DNA from: Streptomyces laurentii
GTDB lineage: Bacteria; Actinomycetota; Actinomycetes; Streptomycetales; Streptomycetaceae
Length of the DNA stretch: 64,000 nucleotides
Assembly: GCA_002355495.1 (NCBI GenBank)
Contig: AP017424.1
Span: forward strand, 4,591,501-4,655,500
Direction: 5' to 3'
In this document: positions 7,399 through 14,532 of the stretch, piece after piece
Numbering within the stretch: the stretch's first letter is position 1
Layout of the letters: every line of letters starts with the position of its first letter
Made by a program: the position numbers and the translations under genes
The notes under the pieces: model-generated
What the model was told of the DNA's origin: nothing
Databases searched by the model: none
Seen by the model: only the letters and a program-made list of their open reading frames with translations

Positions 7399-7839
7399 TC
7401 ACGACAAGGCCCGTCCCGGCGGCGCCAGCTCCACCTGGGCCCACACCGTCTTCCGGGGCGGCGGCCCCAGCTCCACGCCCCACCCACGCGACGCCAGCGC
7501 GTCGACCAGGACCAGCCCCCGCCCCGACTCCCCGTCCCCGTGCGGACACACGACCGGCAGCCGCTCGGCCCGGGTGTCCGTGACCTCGATCCGCAGGACG
7601 TCCGGCAGAGCGAACATCGCCAGCTGGAAGTCCCGGCCGGAGACGTGCCCGTGGGTGGCCGCGTTGTTCGCCAGCTCGGCGACGATCTGGGCCGCCGCGT
7701 CCGCCACGGCGTCCAGCTCCCACGTCCGCAGCTGCTCGACGGCCAGCAGCCGGGCCAGCCGCGCCCCGCGCGGCGTAGCGGAGAGTTGGATTCCGAATTG
7801 GCGTACGGATGCCAGAAGTTGGGTTGGTTCCTCATTCAT
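7399..7839 (-). CDS. ATP-binding protein, anti-sigma-regulatory (HATPase_c_2) type
   Basis: The 146-residue protein has the GHKL ATPase layout of Streptomyces SpoIIAB/RsbW-like proteins. The N-box is AQIVAELANNAATHGHV, the G1-like segment is LRIEVTDTRAERLPV, and the G2-like segment is ESGRGLVLVDALASRWGV-like, with a closing VWAQVEL strand. These proteins act as serine kinases or ATP-dependent switches on sigma or anti-sigma factors. It is transcribed divergently from the XRE-DUF5753/DUF397 genes, an arrangement repeated many times in Streptomyces genomes (the whiJ/abaA-type clusters). The shared 140-bp promoter region holds three ACTGTCC copies. Confidence 0.85.
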   Translation of the reverse strand: MNEEPTQLLASVRQFGIQLSATPRGARLARLLAVEQLRTWELDAVADAAAQIVAELANNAATHGHVSGRDFQLAMFALPDVLRIEVTDTRAERLPVVCPHGDGESGRGLVLVDALASRGWGVELGPPPRKTVWAQVELAPPGRALS

Positions 7840-7899
7840 GTCATCCAGCGTGGCCGGATCTGCTTACGCTGACCATCGAACAGGCCCTCACGTACGGTA

Positions 7900-7936
7900 A
7901 CTGTCCCACCACTGTCCGGTCGTGTCTCGACTGTCC
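7900..7936. promoter_or_regulatory. Three direct repeats of ACTGTCC in a divergent promoter
   Basis: ACTGTCC occurs at 7900-7906, 7911-7917 and 7930-7936, all in the same orientation, between the ATP-binding protein gene and the XRE regulator gene. The spacings of 11 and 19 bp put the copies near one and two helical turns apart, which suits cooperative binding by the adjacent XRE protein (inference). Confidence 0.45.
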
Positions 7937-7978
7937 CATGTGGTGTCACGGGTAGGGCCGCCTCTAGGAGGTGCGCAC

Positions 7979-8869
7979 ATGAGCGTGGACGCAGTGAACG
8001 GCACGAACGAGACGGACCGCGGTACGAATGCCGCAGGTGACGCGGGGTGGGAGGTCGAGCCAGGCGATGAGTCCGGCGCGGCCGTCGTTGCCGCCGTCGG
8101 CCGCCAGATCAGGTTCTGGCGGGAGAAGAGGAACATGCGGGCGGCGGATCTCGGTGCCCGGCTCGGTTACGGAGAGGATCTGATCCGCAAGATCGAACGC
8201 GGGGTCCGCATCCCGCGACCGGAGTTCCTCGACAACGTCGACCGGGTGCTGGACGCGGACGGAAACATCTCGGTGATGAAGAAGGACATCGAGGAGGTCC
8301 GCTACCCGAAGAAAGTACGGAACCTCAAGAAGCTGGAGGCGCGCGCGGTCGAGTTCTGCATGTACAGCAACTTCACGATTCACGGTCTGCTCCAGACCGA
8401 GGAGTCCTCACGCGCGCTGTTGCAGACGTACCGTCCGACTTACACGCCGGAGGAACTGGAGCGGTTCGTGAGGGCGCGAGTGGCACGTCGGGCAGTGCTG
8501 GAGGCGAGCCCGGCCCCCGAGTTCAGTTTCGTCCAGGAAGAGGTGACGCTGCGGCGCCCGTTCGGGGGCAAACTGGTGATGCGACGCCAGCTCGAACACC
8601 TGCTGGAGGTGAGTGAGTTGCCTCATGTGGACATCCAGGTGATGCCGACAGCCTATGTCGATCATCCTGGAGCGATCGGTCGGATCGAGCTGCTGAAGTT
8701 CGGCGACGGCACCGCCGCCGGACGCAGCGATGGGGACTTCAGCGGTCAGCCCGTCTCCGACCTCAAGCGACTCCGGATCCTGGAGCTGCGCTATGGCATC
8801 ATCCGCTCAACGGCCCTGACTCCAGCGGAGTCGCGGCACTACATCGAGCAACTGCTGGGAGAAACATGA
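7979..8869 (+). CDS. XRE-family regulator with DUF5753 domain
   Basis: The 296-residue protein has an N-terminal Cro/C1-type HTH (about residues 40-95; VGRQIRFWREKRNMRAADLGARLGYGEDLIRKIERGVRIP). The DUF5753 ligand- or partner-binding domain follows (FTIHGLLQTEESSRALLQTY, RVARRAVLEASPAPEFSFVQEEVTLRRPFG, HVDIQVMPTAYVDHPGAIGRIELLKF). This is the WhiJ-like regulator class, which works with a small DUF397 protein and often an ATP-binding protein in developmental or antibiotic control. The ATG at 7979 follows an AGGAGG ribosome site, and the stop overlaps the DUF397 ATG (ATGA). The acidic N-terminal 35 residues are a disordered extension. Confidence 0.92.
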   Translation: MSVDAVNGTNETDRGTNAAGDAGWEVEPGDESGAAVVAAVGRQIRFWREKRNMRAADLGARLGYGEDLIRKIERGVRIPRPEFLDNVDRVLDADGNISVMKKDIEEVRYPKKVRNLKKLEARAVEFCMYSNFTIHGLLQTEESSRALLQTYRPTYTPEELERFVRARVARRAVLEASPAPEFSFVQEEVTLRRPFGGKLVMRRQLEHLLEVSELPHVDIQVMPTAYVDHPGAIGRIELLKFGDGTAAGRSDGDFSGQPVSDLKRLRILELRYGIIRSTALTPAESRHYIEQLLGET

Positions 8870-9057
8870 TCGGCAAGACCGAGCTGGATTGGTTCAAGAG
8901 CAGCTACAGCAGCAGTGCCAACGGCAACGACTGTGTCGAGGTCGCCACGGTCCCCGGCACCGTTCACGTCCGTGACTCGAAGGACGTCGAGATCCCGAAC
9001 CTCGCGTTCGGTGCCGATGCCTGGACCGGCTTCGTGGAGTTCACCGCAGGCGCCTAA
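8866..9057 (+). CDS. DUF397 protein, first copy
   Basis: A 63-residue DUF397 protein with the family hallmarks LDWFKSSYSSSANGNDCVEVA, VHVRDSKD and W..FVEF. It is translationally coupled to the XRE-DUF5753 gene by ATGA overlap. DUF397 proteins are thought to act as antagonists or modulators of their adjacent XRE regulator, as described for the WhiJ/BldB-type systems. A second copy follows 11 bp later, so this regulator has two potential small partners. Confidence 0.93.
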   Translation: MIGKTELDWFKSSYSSSANGNDCVEVATVPGTVHVRDSKDVEIPNLAFGADAWTGFVEFTAGA

Positions 9058-9068
9058 AGGGAGGGCAT

Positions 9069-9251
9069 ATGCCCGCGCTCGAATGGTTCAAGAGCAGCTA
9101 CAGCGACAACGCCAACGGCAATGACTGTGTCGAGGTCGCCGCGACCCCCGGCACTGTGCATGTCCGTGACTCGAAGGACACCGGGCGTCCGCACCTCGCG
9201 TTCGATTCGGGCGCCTGGAACGGGTTCGTCGAGTTCGCCGCAGGCGCGTAA
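9069..9251 (+). CDS. DUF397 protein, second copy
   Basis: A 60-residue paralogue of the preceding gene, sharing EWFKSSYS..ANGNDCVEVA, TPGTVHVRDSKD, LAF and W.GFVEF.AGA. DNA identity with the first copy is high through the FKSSYS...RDSKD section, so this is a recent tandem duplication. A GGGAGG ribosome site overlaps the intergenic gap. The differences lie in the N-terminus (the MIGKTEL element is reduced to MPAL) and at the variable loop after RDSKD. Partner specificity may therefore differ; that is inference. Confidence 0.93.
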   Translation: MPALEWFKSSYSDNANGNDCVEVAATPGTVHVRDSKDTGRPHLAFDSGAWNGFVEFAAGA

Positions 9252-9312
9252 AACCAAACACCGCGTCCGAATGCCGCCAGCGTCAGGGCCGCCGCCTCGC
9301 GACCCTGGACGC

Positions 9313-9843
9313 ATGAACGCGACCACGAGCACGCGCACCACCCACACCGCCCGGCCCATCCCGGACGCCGCTCTCGCCGAGCTGCGGAACGTCGATGACG
9401 CCGGGCGGCCCTGTGTCCCGTACACCGAGACCGAGGCCGACGCCGGGAGCCCCCTGCGCTGCTGCCTGCGCCGTACCGAGGCGGGGGAGCGGATCGCGCT
9501 CGTCTCGTACGCCCCGCTGCGGCGGTGGGCCGCCGAGACCGGGGCCGAGCCCGGCGCGTACGACGAGCAGGGCCCCGTCTTCATCCACACCGAACCCTGC
9601 GGCGGGCCGGGCGACGCCCCCGCCACGTACCCCTTCGCGCGGCCGGGCGTGCTGCGGACCGTGCGCCGCTACGACGCGCGGGGGCGGATCGCCGGCGGCC
9701 GGATGATCGACGTCCCGGAGGCGGTGGAGGAGGGCTTCGACAAGGTCTTCGCGGAGGCGTTCGCGGACCCGGAGGTGGCCTTCGTCCACGTACGGGCCGT
9801 CGAATACGGCTGCTTCCTCTACGAGGTGCGGCGCCCGGCCTGA
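9313..9843 (+). CDS. DUF1203 domain protein
   Basis: The 176-residue protein matches DUF1203. It has a family core of CRYCL-like GSPLRCCLRRTEAGERIALVSYAP, then FIHTEPCGG, FARPGVLRTVRRYDARGRIAGG and a C-terminal AFVHVRAVEYGCFLYEV. No catalytic function is established for the family; the conserved Cys, His and Tyr in the strands could bind a cofactor. The ATG at 9313 begins a Thr-rich N-terminus. No clear ribosome site is visible (GGACGC only), and a leaderless or weakly translated mRNA is possible. It is not part of the DUF397 operon by spacing (61 bp). Confidence 0.8.
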   Translation: MNATTSTRTTHTARPIPDAALAELRNVDDAGRPCVPYTETEADAGSPLRCCLRRTEAGERIALVSYAPLRRWAAETGAEPGAYDEQGPVFIHTEPCGGPGDAPATYPFARPGVLRTVRRYDARGRIAGGRMIDVPEAVEEGFDKVFAEAFADPEVAFVHVRAVEYGCFLYEVRRPA

Positions 9844-9910
9844 GGGGGACCTGGCGGGGGCTTGGCGGGGGCCTCGCCGTCACCCCCGTAAGCCCGCTGC
9901 ACACGAGCGG

Positions 9911-9960
9911 GTGAATCCGAGGGTCGCTGTATAGAGGGCGAGCCGCCGTGCTGCTTCACT
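9911..9960 (+). promoter_or_regulatory. Bipartite upstream motif, copy A (GTGAATCC - 29 bp - GTGCTGCTTCACT)
   Basis: GTGAATCC at 9911-9918 is followed, with starts 37 bp apart, by GTGCTGCTTCACT at 9948-9960. The same two elements occur with exactly the same spacing at 13292-13341, upstream of another secreted-protein gene. It probably represents a shared promoter/operator module. Confidence 0.45.
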
Positions 9961-9973
9961 TCGGTGGTCATCT

Positions 9974-9991
9974 TTCGGTTGGCCAACCGAA
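9974..9991. promoter_or_regulatory. Perfect 18-bp palindrome
   Basis: TTCGGTTGGCCAACCGAA is a perfect palindrome 104 bp upstream of the secreted-protein start and 14 bp after the bipartite motif. Its size and symmetry fit a dimeric repressor site; binding protein unknown. Confidence 0.45.
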
Positions 9992-10094
9992 GGAATGCAC
10001 ATCGGCTCGTGGCGCGAAAGCGAAGGCGAACAGAACGGGAATTCTGCTTTCCGCGCCACGAGGGGGAAGTGTCTCCGCGCCCCAGGGGGGAAGA

Positions 10095-10433
10095 ATGGGT
10101 AACCTCATCACCCGATTAGCGGCACTCAAGGCCGCGAAGTGCGCCACCGTCGTGGCCATGGCGACTCTGGCCGCCGGCCTCACGACTCCGCTGTCCAGCG
10201 CCGCCAACGAGCGTTCCTGGCATGAGGGTTGCCGTGGGTACTGGTACTCGACGGTCGGCCACGGCTACTGCCAGAACGCCACCGGCTGGCCGTCCTACGG
10301 GTACTTCACCGACTACGACTGCAATGTCGAGGCGGACGCGCAGCACCACGACTATCTCTCCCGTGGCTACGTCGGCAAGTACGACACCTACGAATGCGTA
10401 TTCAAGATCAACAAGACGAAGGTCCACCAGTAG
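10095..10433 (+). CDS. Small secreted protein, unknown function
   Basis: The 112-residue product has a Sec signal peptide (basic start, then CATVVAMATLAAGLTTPLSSA, cleavage likely near SSAANE, about residue 37). The mature 75 residues are aromatic and Cys-rich: CRGYWYSTVGHGYCQNATGW, then DYDCNVEADAQHHDYLSRGYVG and TYECVFKIN. Four cysteines suggest two disulfides. The repeated 'GY..' and 'Y' residues resemble secreted actinobacterial binding modules, but I do not recognise a family. The ATG at 10095 follows a GGGGGGAAGA ribosome site. A perfect 13-bp terminator hairpin follows the gene. Confidence 0.7.
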   Translation: MGNLITRLAALKAAKCATVVAMATLAAGLTTPLSSAANERSWHEGCRGYWYSTVGHGYCQNATGWPSYGYFTDYDCNVEADAQHHDYLSRGYVGKYDTYECVFKINKTKVHQ

Positions 10434-10447
10434 ACCGTTACCGCCGC

Positions 10448-10476
10448 GATGGGCCCGCCGTTCCGGCGGGCCCATC
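10448..10476 (+). terminator. Perfect 13-bp stem-loop terminator
   Basis: Arms GATGGGCCCGCCG and CGGCGGGCCCATC surround a TTC loop, 14 bp after the stop codon of the secreted-protein gene and just before the ABC transporter gene. Confidence 0.8.
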
Positions 10477-10499
10477 CCGTATTCCGGGAAATCCCACCT

Positions 10500-11303
10500 A
10501 TGACGACTGCTCCCATCGCTCGAATGACGGCCCTCACCCAGGGGTACGGCGGCCGACCCGTCATCGAGGAACTCGATCTGTCCATCCAGCCGGGCATCAC
10601 CGGACTGCTGGGACCCAACGGGGCGGGAAAGACCACGCTGTTCCGCACCCTCGCCACGATCACCCCACCGAGGAGCGGGGGACTGGAGCTGTTCGGCACG
10701 CCCGTCACGAGCGAGCGGGACGTCCGGCGGGTCCGTCGTCGCATCGGCTACCTGCCGCAGGACTTCGGCTACTACCCGGCGTTCTCGGTCACCGACTTCG
10801 TCCGCTACTGCGCCTGGCTGCGTGAAGTACCCGCGAAGCGGGCCGAGTCGGCCACCAAGGAGGCCCTCGCCTCGGTCGGTCTCGCCGACCGCGCCCGCGA
10901 CCGCATGAAGTCGCTCTCCGGCGGCATGCTCCGCCGCGCGGGGATCGCGGCGGCCATCGTCGGCTCCCCGTCCCTGCTGCTGCTCGACGAGCCCACGGTC
11001 GGCCTCGACCCCGCCCAGCGCCTCGACTTCCGTGACCTCATCCGCTCCCTCGCCCGCGCCGGGGCCGCCGTCGTCCTCAGCACGCACCTCGTGGAGGACG
11101 TGGGCGCCGCCTGTGACACCGTCCTCGTCCTCGGTGACGGGCGGGTCGTCCACAGCGGGACGCCCCGGCAGCTCGCGGAGCGGTCCACGCCGGAGGCCCC
11201 GGGAGACAGCCCACTGGAACGCGGCTACATGGCGGTCCTGAGCGGCACACGTCGCTCCCGGTCCGCGGAAGAGGCGGAAGAGGCGGAGGAGGCGGCATGC
11301 TGA
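10500..11303 (+). CDS. ABC transporter ATP-binding protein
   Basis: A 267-residue ATPase with Walker A GPNGAGKTT (about residues 38-46), Q-loop near YLPQDFGY, signature LSGGMLRRAGIA, Walker B LLLLDEP and a switch His in STHLVEDV. The architecture is that of ABC-2-type exporters or permease partners that handle peptides, antibiotics or lipids. The C-terminus carries an acidic Glu-Ala repeat (EEAEEAEEAA). It overlaps the following permease gene by 7 bp, and two membrane proteins follow, so the three genes form one exporter operon. The substrate cannot be deduced. Confidence 0.92.
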   Translation: MTTAPIARMTALTQGYGGRPVIEELDLSIQPGITGLLGPNGAGKTTLFRTLATITPPRSGGLELFGTPVTSERDVRRVRRRIGYLPQDFGYYPAFSVTDFVRYCAWLREVPAKRAESATKEALASVGLADRARDRMKSLSGGMLRRAGIAAAIVGSPSLLLLDEPTVGLDPAQRLDFRDLIRSLARAGAAVVLSTHLVEDVGAACDTVLVLGDGRVVHSGTPRQLAERSTPEAPGDSPLERGYMAVLSGTRRSRSAEEAEEAEEAAC

Positions 11304-12607
11304 AGACCTACCTCACCGAACTCCGGCGCTCGCCCCTGCTCACCGCCTTCCCCGTCATGGTCGCCGTGGACCTGGCGGTGCTCTTCGGACGCTCGCGGTA
11401 CTGGATCGGCGTCTGGCCCGAGGCGAGCGTCGCGGCGCAGATCGTCACGCTCTTCCTGGGGCCGGTACTCGCCGGTGTCTCCGCCTGGCAGGCCGGCCGG
11501 GCCTCCCGCGCGGGGATGCCCGAATTCCTCCTCGCGGCCGCCCGCCCCGCCTGGCGGATCGAGGCCGCCCGCCTCGCCGCGACCCTCACGCTCGGCTTCC
11601 TCGCGTACGGCATCGGATGCGTCGTCGCCGCGGCCGTCTCCTTCCGCGACGCGGGCCCCGGCTTCCTGTGGCCGTCCTACCTGCTCCTCGGCGCGGCGAC
11701 CCTCGTCATCTTCGCGTCCGTGGGACACCTCGCCGGCCGCCTGTGGCCCTCGCCCGGGTTCACCCCGATCGTCTGCGCGCTCGGCTGCTTCATCAGCATG
11801 CTGTCCCTGCCGTTCCGGTTCAACGTCCTCGCCGGGCCGCCGGACACCCACCTGAACCCGCTGCCGCTCGCGGTCCGGCTGTTCGTGGCCCTCGCCCTCG
11901 CCGTACTCGCCGTCGCGGCACCCTCCCTGCCGGGGAAGTCCGAGCGCGAGATCACCACACGGGAACTGCCCTGGCGCACCCGCGGCGTGGTCCTCGTGTC
12001 GGCCGTCGGCGCCGGACTCGCGCTGACGGCGGCCCCGGCCGCCGGCGAACTGCGCGGGGAACGCCCCGCCACCGCGACCACACCCCTGTGCGAGCGCGTC
12101 GACGAGAACGCCCCGAGCGTCTGCGTATGGCCCGAACACCGGAAATACCTCCCCGAACTGACCCGGATGGCCCAGCGCCTCGACGCCCGGCCGTCCCGGC
12201 CGTGGATCAGGCCGCCCGCCGAGTTCCGCGAATTCGGACTCGCGAGAACCCGCTTGGGGGACCCGGGCTTCGACATCGCCGAAGGGCACGTACGCACCGC
12301 GGCGATCGCCATGGCCGACCAGGTGTTCCGTACCTCGTTCGGCTGGTGCACCCCGCCGCGCGGCAAACCGGAGGCGCGCCGGGCCTGGCAGGCCATCGAC
12401 AACCTCCACATGTGGCTGGAATACCAGGCCACGGGACAGGATCCCGCCGTCGCCGACGAGGGGCTCCACCAGTCCGGCGTGGAGACCGCCCGGCGGAACG
12501 CGGCCCAGGCCGTACGGATGTCGCCCCCGGACCAGGAGAAGTGGATCGCCGAGGAGCGCGGCCATCTCCGTGAGAACACCTGGTGCGAGCCCGATGCGCG
12601 CTTCTGA
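11297..12607 (+). CDS. ABC transporter membrane protein with a large C-terminal soluble domain
   Basis: The 436-residue protein has about six hydrophobic segments in its first 240 residues (for example VMVAVDLAVLFG, IVTLFLGPVLAGVSAW, TLTLGFLAYGIGCVVAAAVS, LLLGAATLVIFASVG, LFVALALAVLAVAA, VVLVSAVGAGLALTA). A soluble part of about 190 residues follows, with VCVWPEHRKYLPELTRMAQRL and a 'W' rich region, probably extracytoplasmic. The start overlaps the ATPase stop, so it is the translocator half of the exporter. The C-terminal tail has Cys residues (LCERV, VCVWPEH, GWCTPP, TWCEPD) that could pair outside the cell. No named family recognised. Confidence 0.75.
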   Translation: MLKTYLTELRRSPLLTAFPVMVAVDLAVLFGRSRYWIGVWPEASVAAQIVTLFLGPVLAGVSAWQAGRASRAGMPEFLLAAARPAWRIEAARLAATLTLGFLAYGIGCVVAAAVSFRDAGPGFLWPSYLLLGAATLVIFASVGHLAGRLWPSPGFTPIVCALGCFISMLSLPFRFNVLAGPPDTHLNPLPLAVRLFVALALAVLAVAAPSLPGKSEREITTRELPWRTRGVVLVSAVGAGLALTAAPAAGELRGERPATATTPLCERVDENAPSVCVWPEHRKYLPELTRMAQRLDARPSRPWIRPPAEFREFGLARTRLGDPGFDIAEGHVRTAAIAMADQVFRTSFGWCTPPRGKPEARRAWQAIDNLHMWLEYQATGQDPAVADEGLHQSGVETARRNAAQAVRMSPPDQEKWIAEERGHLRENTWCEPDARF

Positions 12608-12629
12608 TCTCATGCGCGCTTCTGATCTC
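12594..12629 (+). repeat. Exact 18-bp tandem duplication across the gene junction
   Basis: ATGCGCGCTTCTGATCTC occurs twice head to tail. The first copy carries the stop codon of the upstream gene (TGA at 12605) and one start codon for the next gene. The second copy repeats the start codon in frame (ATG 12594 and 12612). Confidence 0.9.
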
Positions 12630-13295
12630 GCGCGGTACGCGAGGGTCCACCGAGCGGGCCCGATCCTCGCCGGAGCCGTGGTCGTCGCCGTCCTCTCCGC
12701 GGTCTTCGGGGGCGTCCGCGTCGCGCTCCCGTCGATCGGCGGCGAGGATCTCGCGACGGGCGTGCCCTACCGCCGTGAACTGCCGCTCCTGTCGGCCGTC
12801 TTCCTCACCGCCGCCTTCGGCGGACCGATGGCGGCCCACGAGGAGACCGGGGCCTGTGCCCTGTACCGCCTCCGCAACGCCTACTGCGCCGGGCTGACGC
12901 TCCTCGCCTGCGCGCTCTCCTTCGGCACCGAGGCGTTCGCCGTCGGTCCGGGCCAGGGGGCGGTGTTCGTGCGGTCGGTGCTGATCTGGCTGGGCCTCGC
13001 GCTGCTGTCCATCAGGCTGTTGGGGCAACAGCTCGGCTGGGCGATTCCCCTGGCCTCGGCTCTCCTGTTGGTCTGGTACCCCAGTGGGTGGTGGGACTGG
13101 ACGGCGAATTCGCCGTCGGACGTGCTGAGTTGGTGGGGTGCGGGGATCGTCCTGGCCGGCGGAACCGCGGCGACCGCCGTGACCCCCTGGCGGGGGAGGG
13201 CCCTGCGGCGGGGCCGGCCGCCGGCTCGGCGAGGTACGGCGTCCCGCCTGGCGGATCGAAGTCATCTCATAAGCACACGAACCCCGGCAGAGTGA
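12594..13295 (+). CDS. Second ABC transporter membrane protein
   Basis: The 233-residue product has about five to six hydrophobic helices (GPILAGAVVVAVLSAVFGG, LLSAVFLTAAFGGPMAA, GLTLLACALSFGTEAF, SVLIWLGLALLSIRLLG, AIPLASALLLVWY, AGIVLAGGTAATAV). A basic cytoplasmic tail follows. It starts inside the 3' end of the preceding permease gene, in an exact 18-bp duplication that supplies two in-frame start codons (12594, 12612). It completes a three-gene exporter operon with the ATPase. Its two-fold shorter length compared with its neighbour suggests an accessory permease. Confidence 0.7.
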   Translation: MRASDLMRASDLARYARVHRAGPILAGAVVVAVLSAVFGGVRVALPSIGGEDLATGVPYRRELPLLSAVFLTAAFGGPMAAHEETGACALYRLRNAYCAGLTLLACALSFGTEAFAVGPGQGAVFVRSVLIWLGLALLSIRLLGQQLGWAIPLASALLLVWYPSGWWDWTANSPSDVLSWWGAGIVLAGGTAATAVTPWRGRALRRGRPPARRGTASRLADRSHLISTRTPAE

Positions 13296-13341
13296 ATCCT
13301 GCGTTTGACTCGGGCGGGGCGGGTACACGTGCTGCTTCACT
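13292..13341 (+). promoter_or_regulatory. Bipartite upstream motif, copy B
   Basis: GTGAATCC at 13292-13299 and GTGCTGCTTCACT at 13329-13341 repeat, with the identical 37-bp offset, the pair found at 9911-9960. The following bases are also partly alike (TTCGGTGGTCA versus TACGGGTGACCA). It sits about 117 bp before the ricin-type lectin gene. Confidence 0.45.
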
Positions 13342-13457
13342 ACGGGTGACCAAGCGGGGGCGCAGGGTTGTCATATGCGTATGCGCTGCGTATGTGCTGT
13401 GACGTTGCCTGCCCTGTGGACCCTCGCACCTCAGTAGTCGTAGTCGAGGAGCAATCC

Positions 13458-13973
13458 ATGAAGATCCGCCTTTCCGGCCGCTCCGTCCGCGTGGCCACGA
13501 GCGTCGCGGCCATCGGCATCGCCATGGGGGCGAGCGTCGTCACGGCGCAGGCACAGGCCGAGGCGCAGGGCTCCGTCAGCATCAAGACGTTCGCGGACAA
13601 GTGCTTCGACGTCGAGGGCGGCAGCACGGGTGACGACGTCCGCATCATCCAGTACACGTGCGGCGGGCAGGTCAACCAGAAGTTCAGCATCGAGCAGCTG
13701 GGCGGGGGCGAGGTGCGCATCCGGACCTTCGCCAACAAGTGCCTCGACGTCCGGGGCGCCAGCTCCGCCGACGACGTGCGGATCATCCAGTACACCTGCA
13801 CCGGCTCGTACAACCAGCGGTTCCGCCTCACGTCCCTGAGTGACGGCGCCTACGAGATCGACACCTTCGCCGACAAGTGCCTGGACGTGCGCGGCGGAAG
13901 CACCGCGAACAACGCGCCCATCATCCAGTACACCTGCACGGGCGCCTTCAACCAGCGTTTCCGGATCGTCTGA
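13458..13973 (+). CDS. Secreted ricin-type beta-trefoil lectin
   Basis: The 171-residue protein has a signal peptide (SVRVATSVAAIGIAMGASVV, cleavage near TAQAQA) and then one complete beta-trefoil of three repeats. Each repeat carries the ricin-B elements: FADKCFDVEGGSTGDD..IIQYTC...NQKF, FANKCLDVRGASSADD..IIQYTC...NQRF and FADKCLDVRGGSTANN..IIQYTC...NQRF. The QxW motif is replaced by Q.F, and each repeat has a Cys pair (KC.DV / YTC) for an internal disulfide. It probably binds polysaccharide such as xylan or galactosides outside the cell. A GAGGAG ribosome site supports the start. Confidence 0.88.
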   Translation: MKIRLSGRSVRVATSVAAIGIAMGASVVTAQAQAEAQGSVSIKTFADKCFDVEGGSTGDDVRIIQYTCGGQVNQKFSIEQLGGGEVRIRTFANKCLDVRGASSADDVRIIQYTCTGSYNQRFRLTSLSDGAYEIDTFADKCLDVRGGSTANNAPIIQYTCTGAFNQRFRIV

Positions 13974-14034
13974 GTCGTCGGCCGAGTCGCCGGCCGAGTC
14001 ACCGGCCGAGTCATCGGCTGAGTCATCGGCTGAT
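13974..14034. repeat. 12-bp tandem repeat between convergent genes
   Basis: A unit close to CGGCCGAGTCAC recurs about five times with single-base changes (the variants end in GC, AC and AT, with CCGAG or CTGAG). It starts right after the lectin stop codon and runs into the 3' end of the convergent gene. Confidence 0.7.
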
Positions 14035-14349
14035 CCCGCCGGTCCTTCCGTGGGCCCGGCCGCCGAGCACCGTGGCGGCCAGGCCGAGGAGGAGGGCGAC
14101 GTACGCGCCGCCCAGACCGTTGCCGGTACCGAGTCCGCCGTCGGCCGTGACGGCGACGACGGTGCCGAGGACGATCCCGGTCACGCCCGCCGCGATGGCG
14201 AGGCGGGCGTGACCGCGGGTCGTGGCCCGCCAGGCGAGGACGACGCCCGCGAGGGCGATCAGGGCGCCCACGCTGGAGCCGATGCGGCCGGGGCCGAGCG
14301 AGTAGGCGCTGACGGCGAGGTTCGTCAGGGTCGTGGTCGTCGCGAGCAT
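14023..14349 (-). CDS. Small membrane protein (DUF6223-like)
   Basis: The 108-residue protein has three hydrophobic segments (LTNLAVSAYSLG with IGSSVGALIALAGVVLAW, then LAIAAGVTGIVLGTVVAV, and GAYVALLLGLAATVLG). A short basic C-terminus (GGRAHGRTGGISR) follows. Its layout, with a GLGTGNGLGGAYVALLLGL signature after an ADGG turn, fits what I recall as the DUF6223 family of streptomycete membrane proteins. The start at 14349 has GAAGG upstream; the much longer open frame to 15141 is a shadow of the histidine kinase gene. Function unknown. Confidence 0.6.
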   Translation of the reverse strand: MLATTTTLTNLAVSAYSLGPGRIGSSVGALIALAGVVLAWRATTRGHARLAIAAGVTGIVLGTVVAVTADGGLGTGNGLGGAYVALLLGLAATVLGGRAHGRTGGISR

Positions 14350-14532
14350 GGCGGGGCCTTCTTTCCGTGCCGATGGGGCGGGTCTCCGGTCTCCCCGAGC
14401 ATCCGGGCCGGCGCCGTCTCCCGGCGTCCGGCGAACGCGGACACTTCCCGCCCCGACTACCGCGCTCGCGGTAGTCCACCGCTCCTCCCCGAGGGCGACT
14501 CGCCCCGCACGCACCGGAGTTAGGGTGCGCGC

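Noticed and set aside
10500..14349. Natural-product biosynthetic cluster around the ABC exporter
   Set aside because: No biosynthetic enzyme gene is adjacent. The secreted proteins lack leader-peptide and modification-enzyme context.
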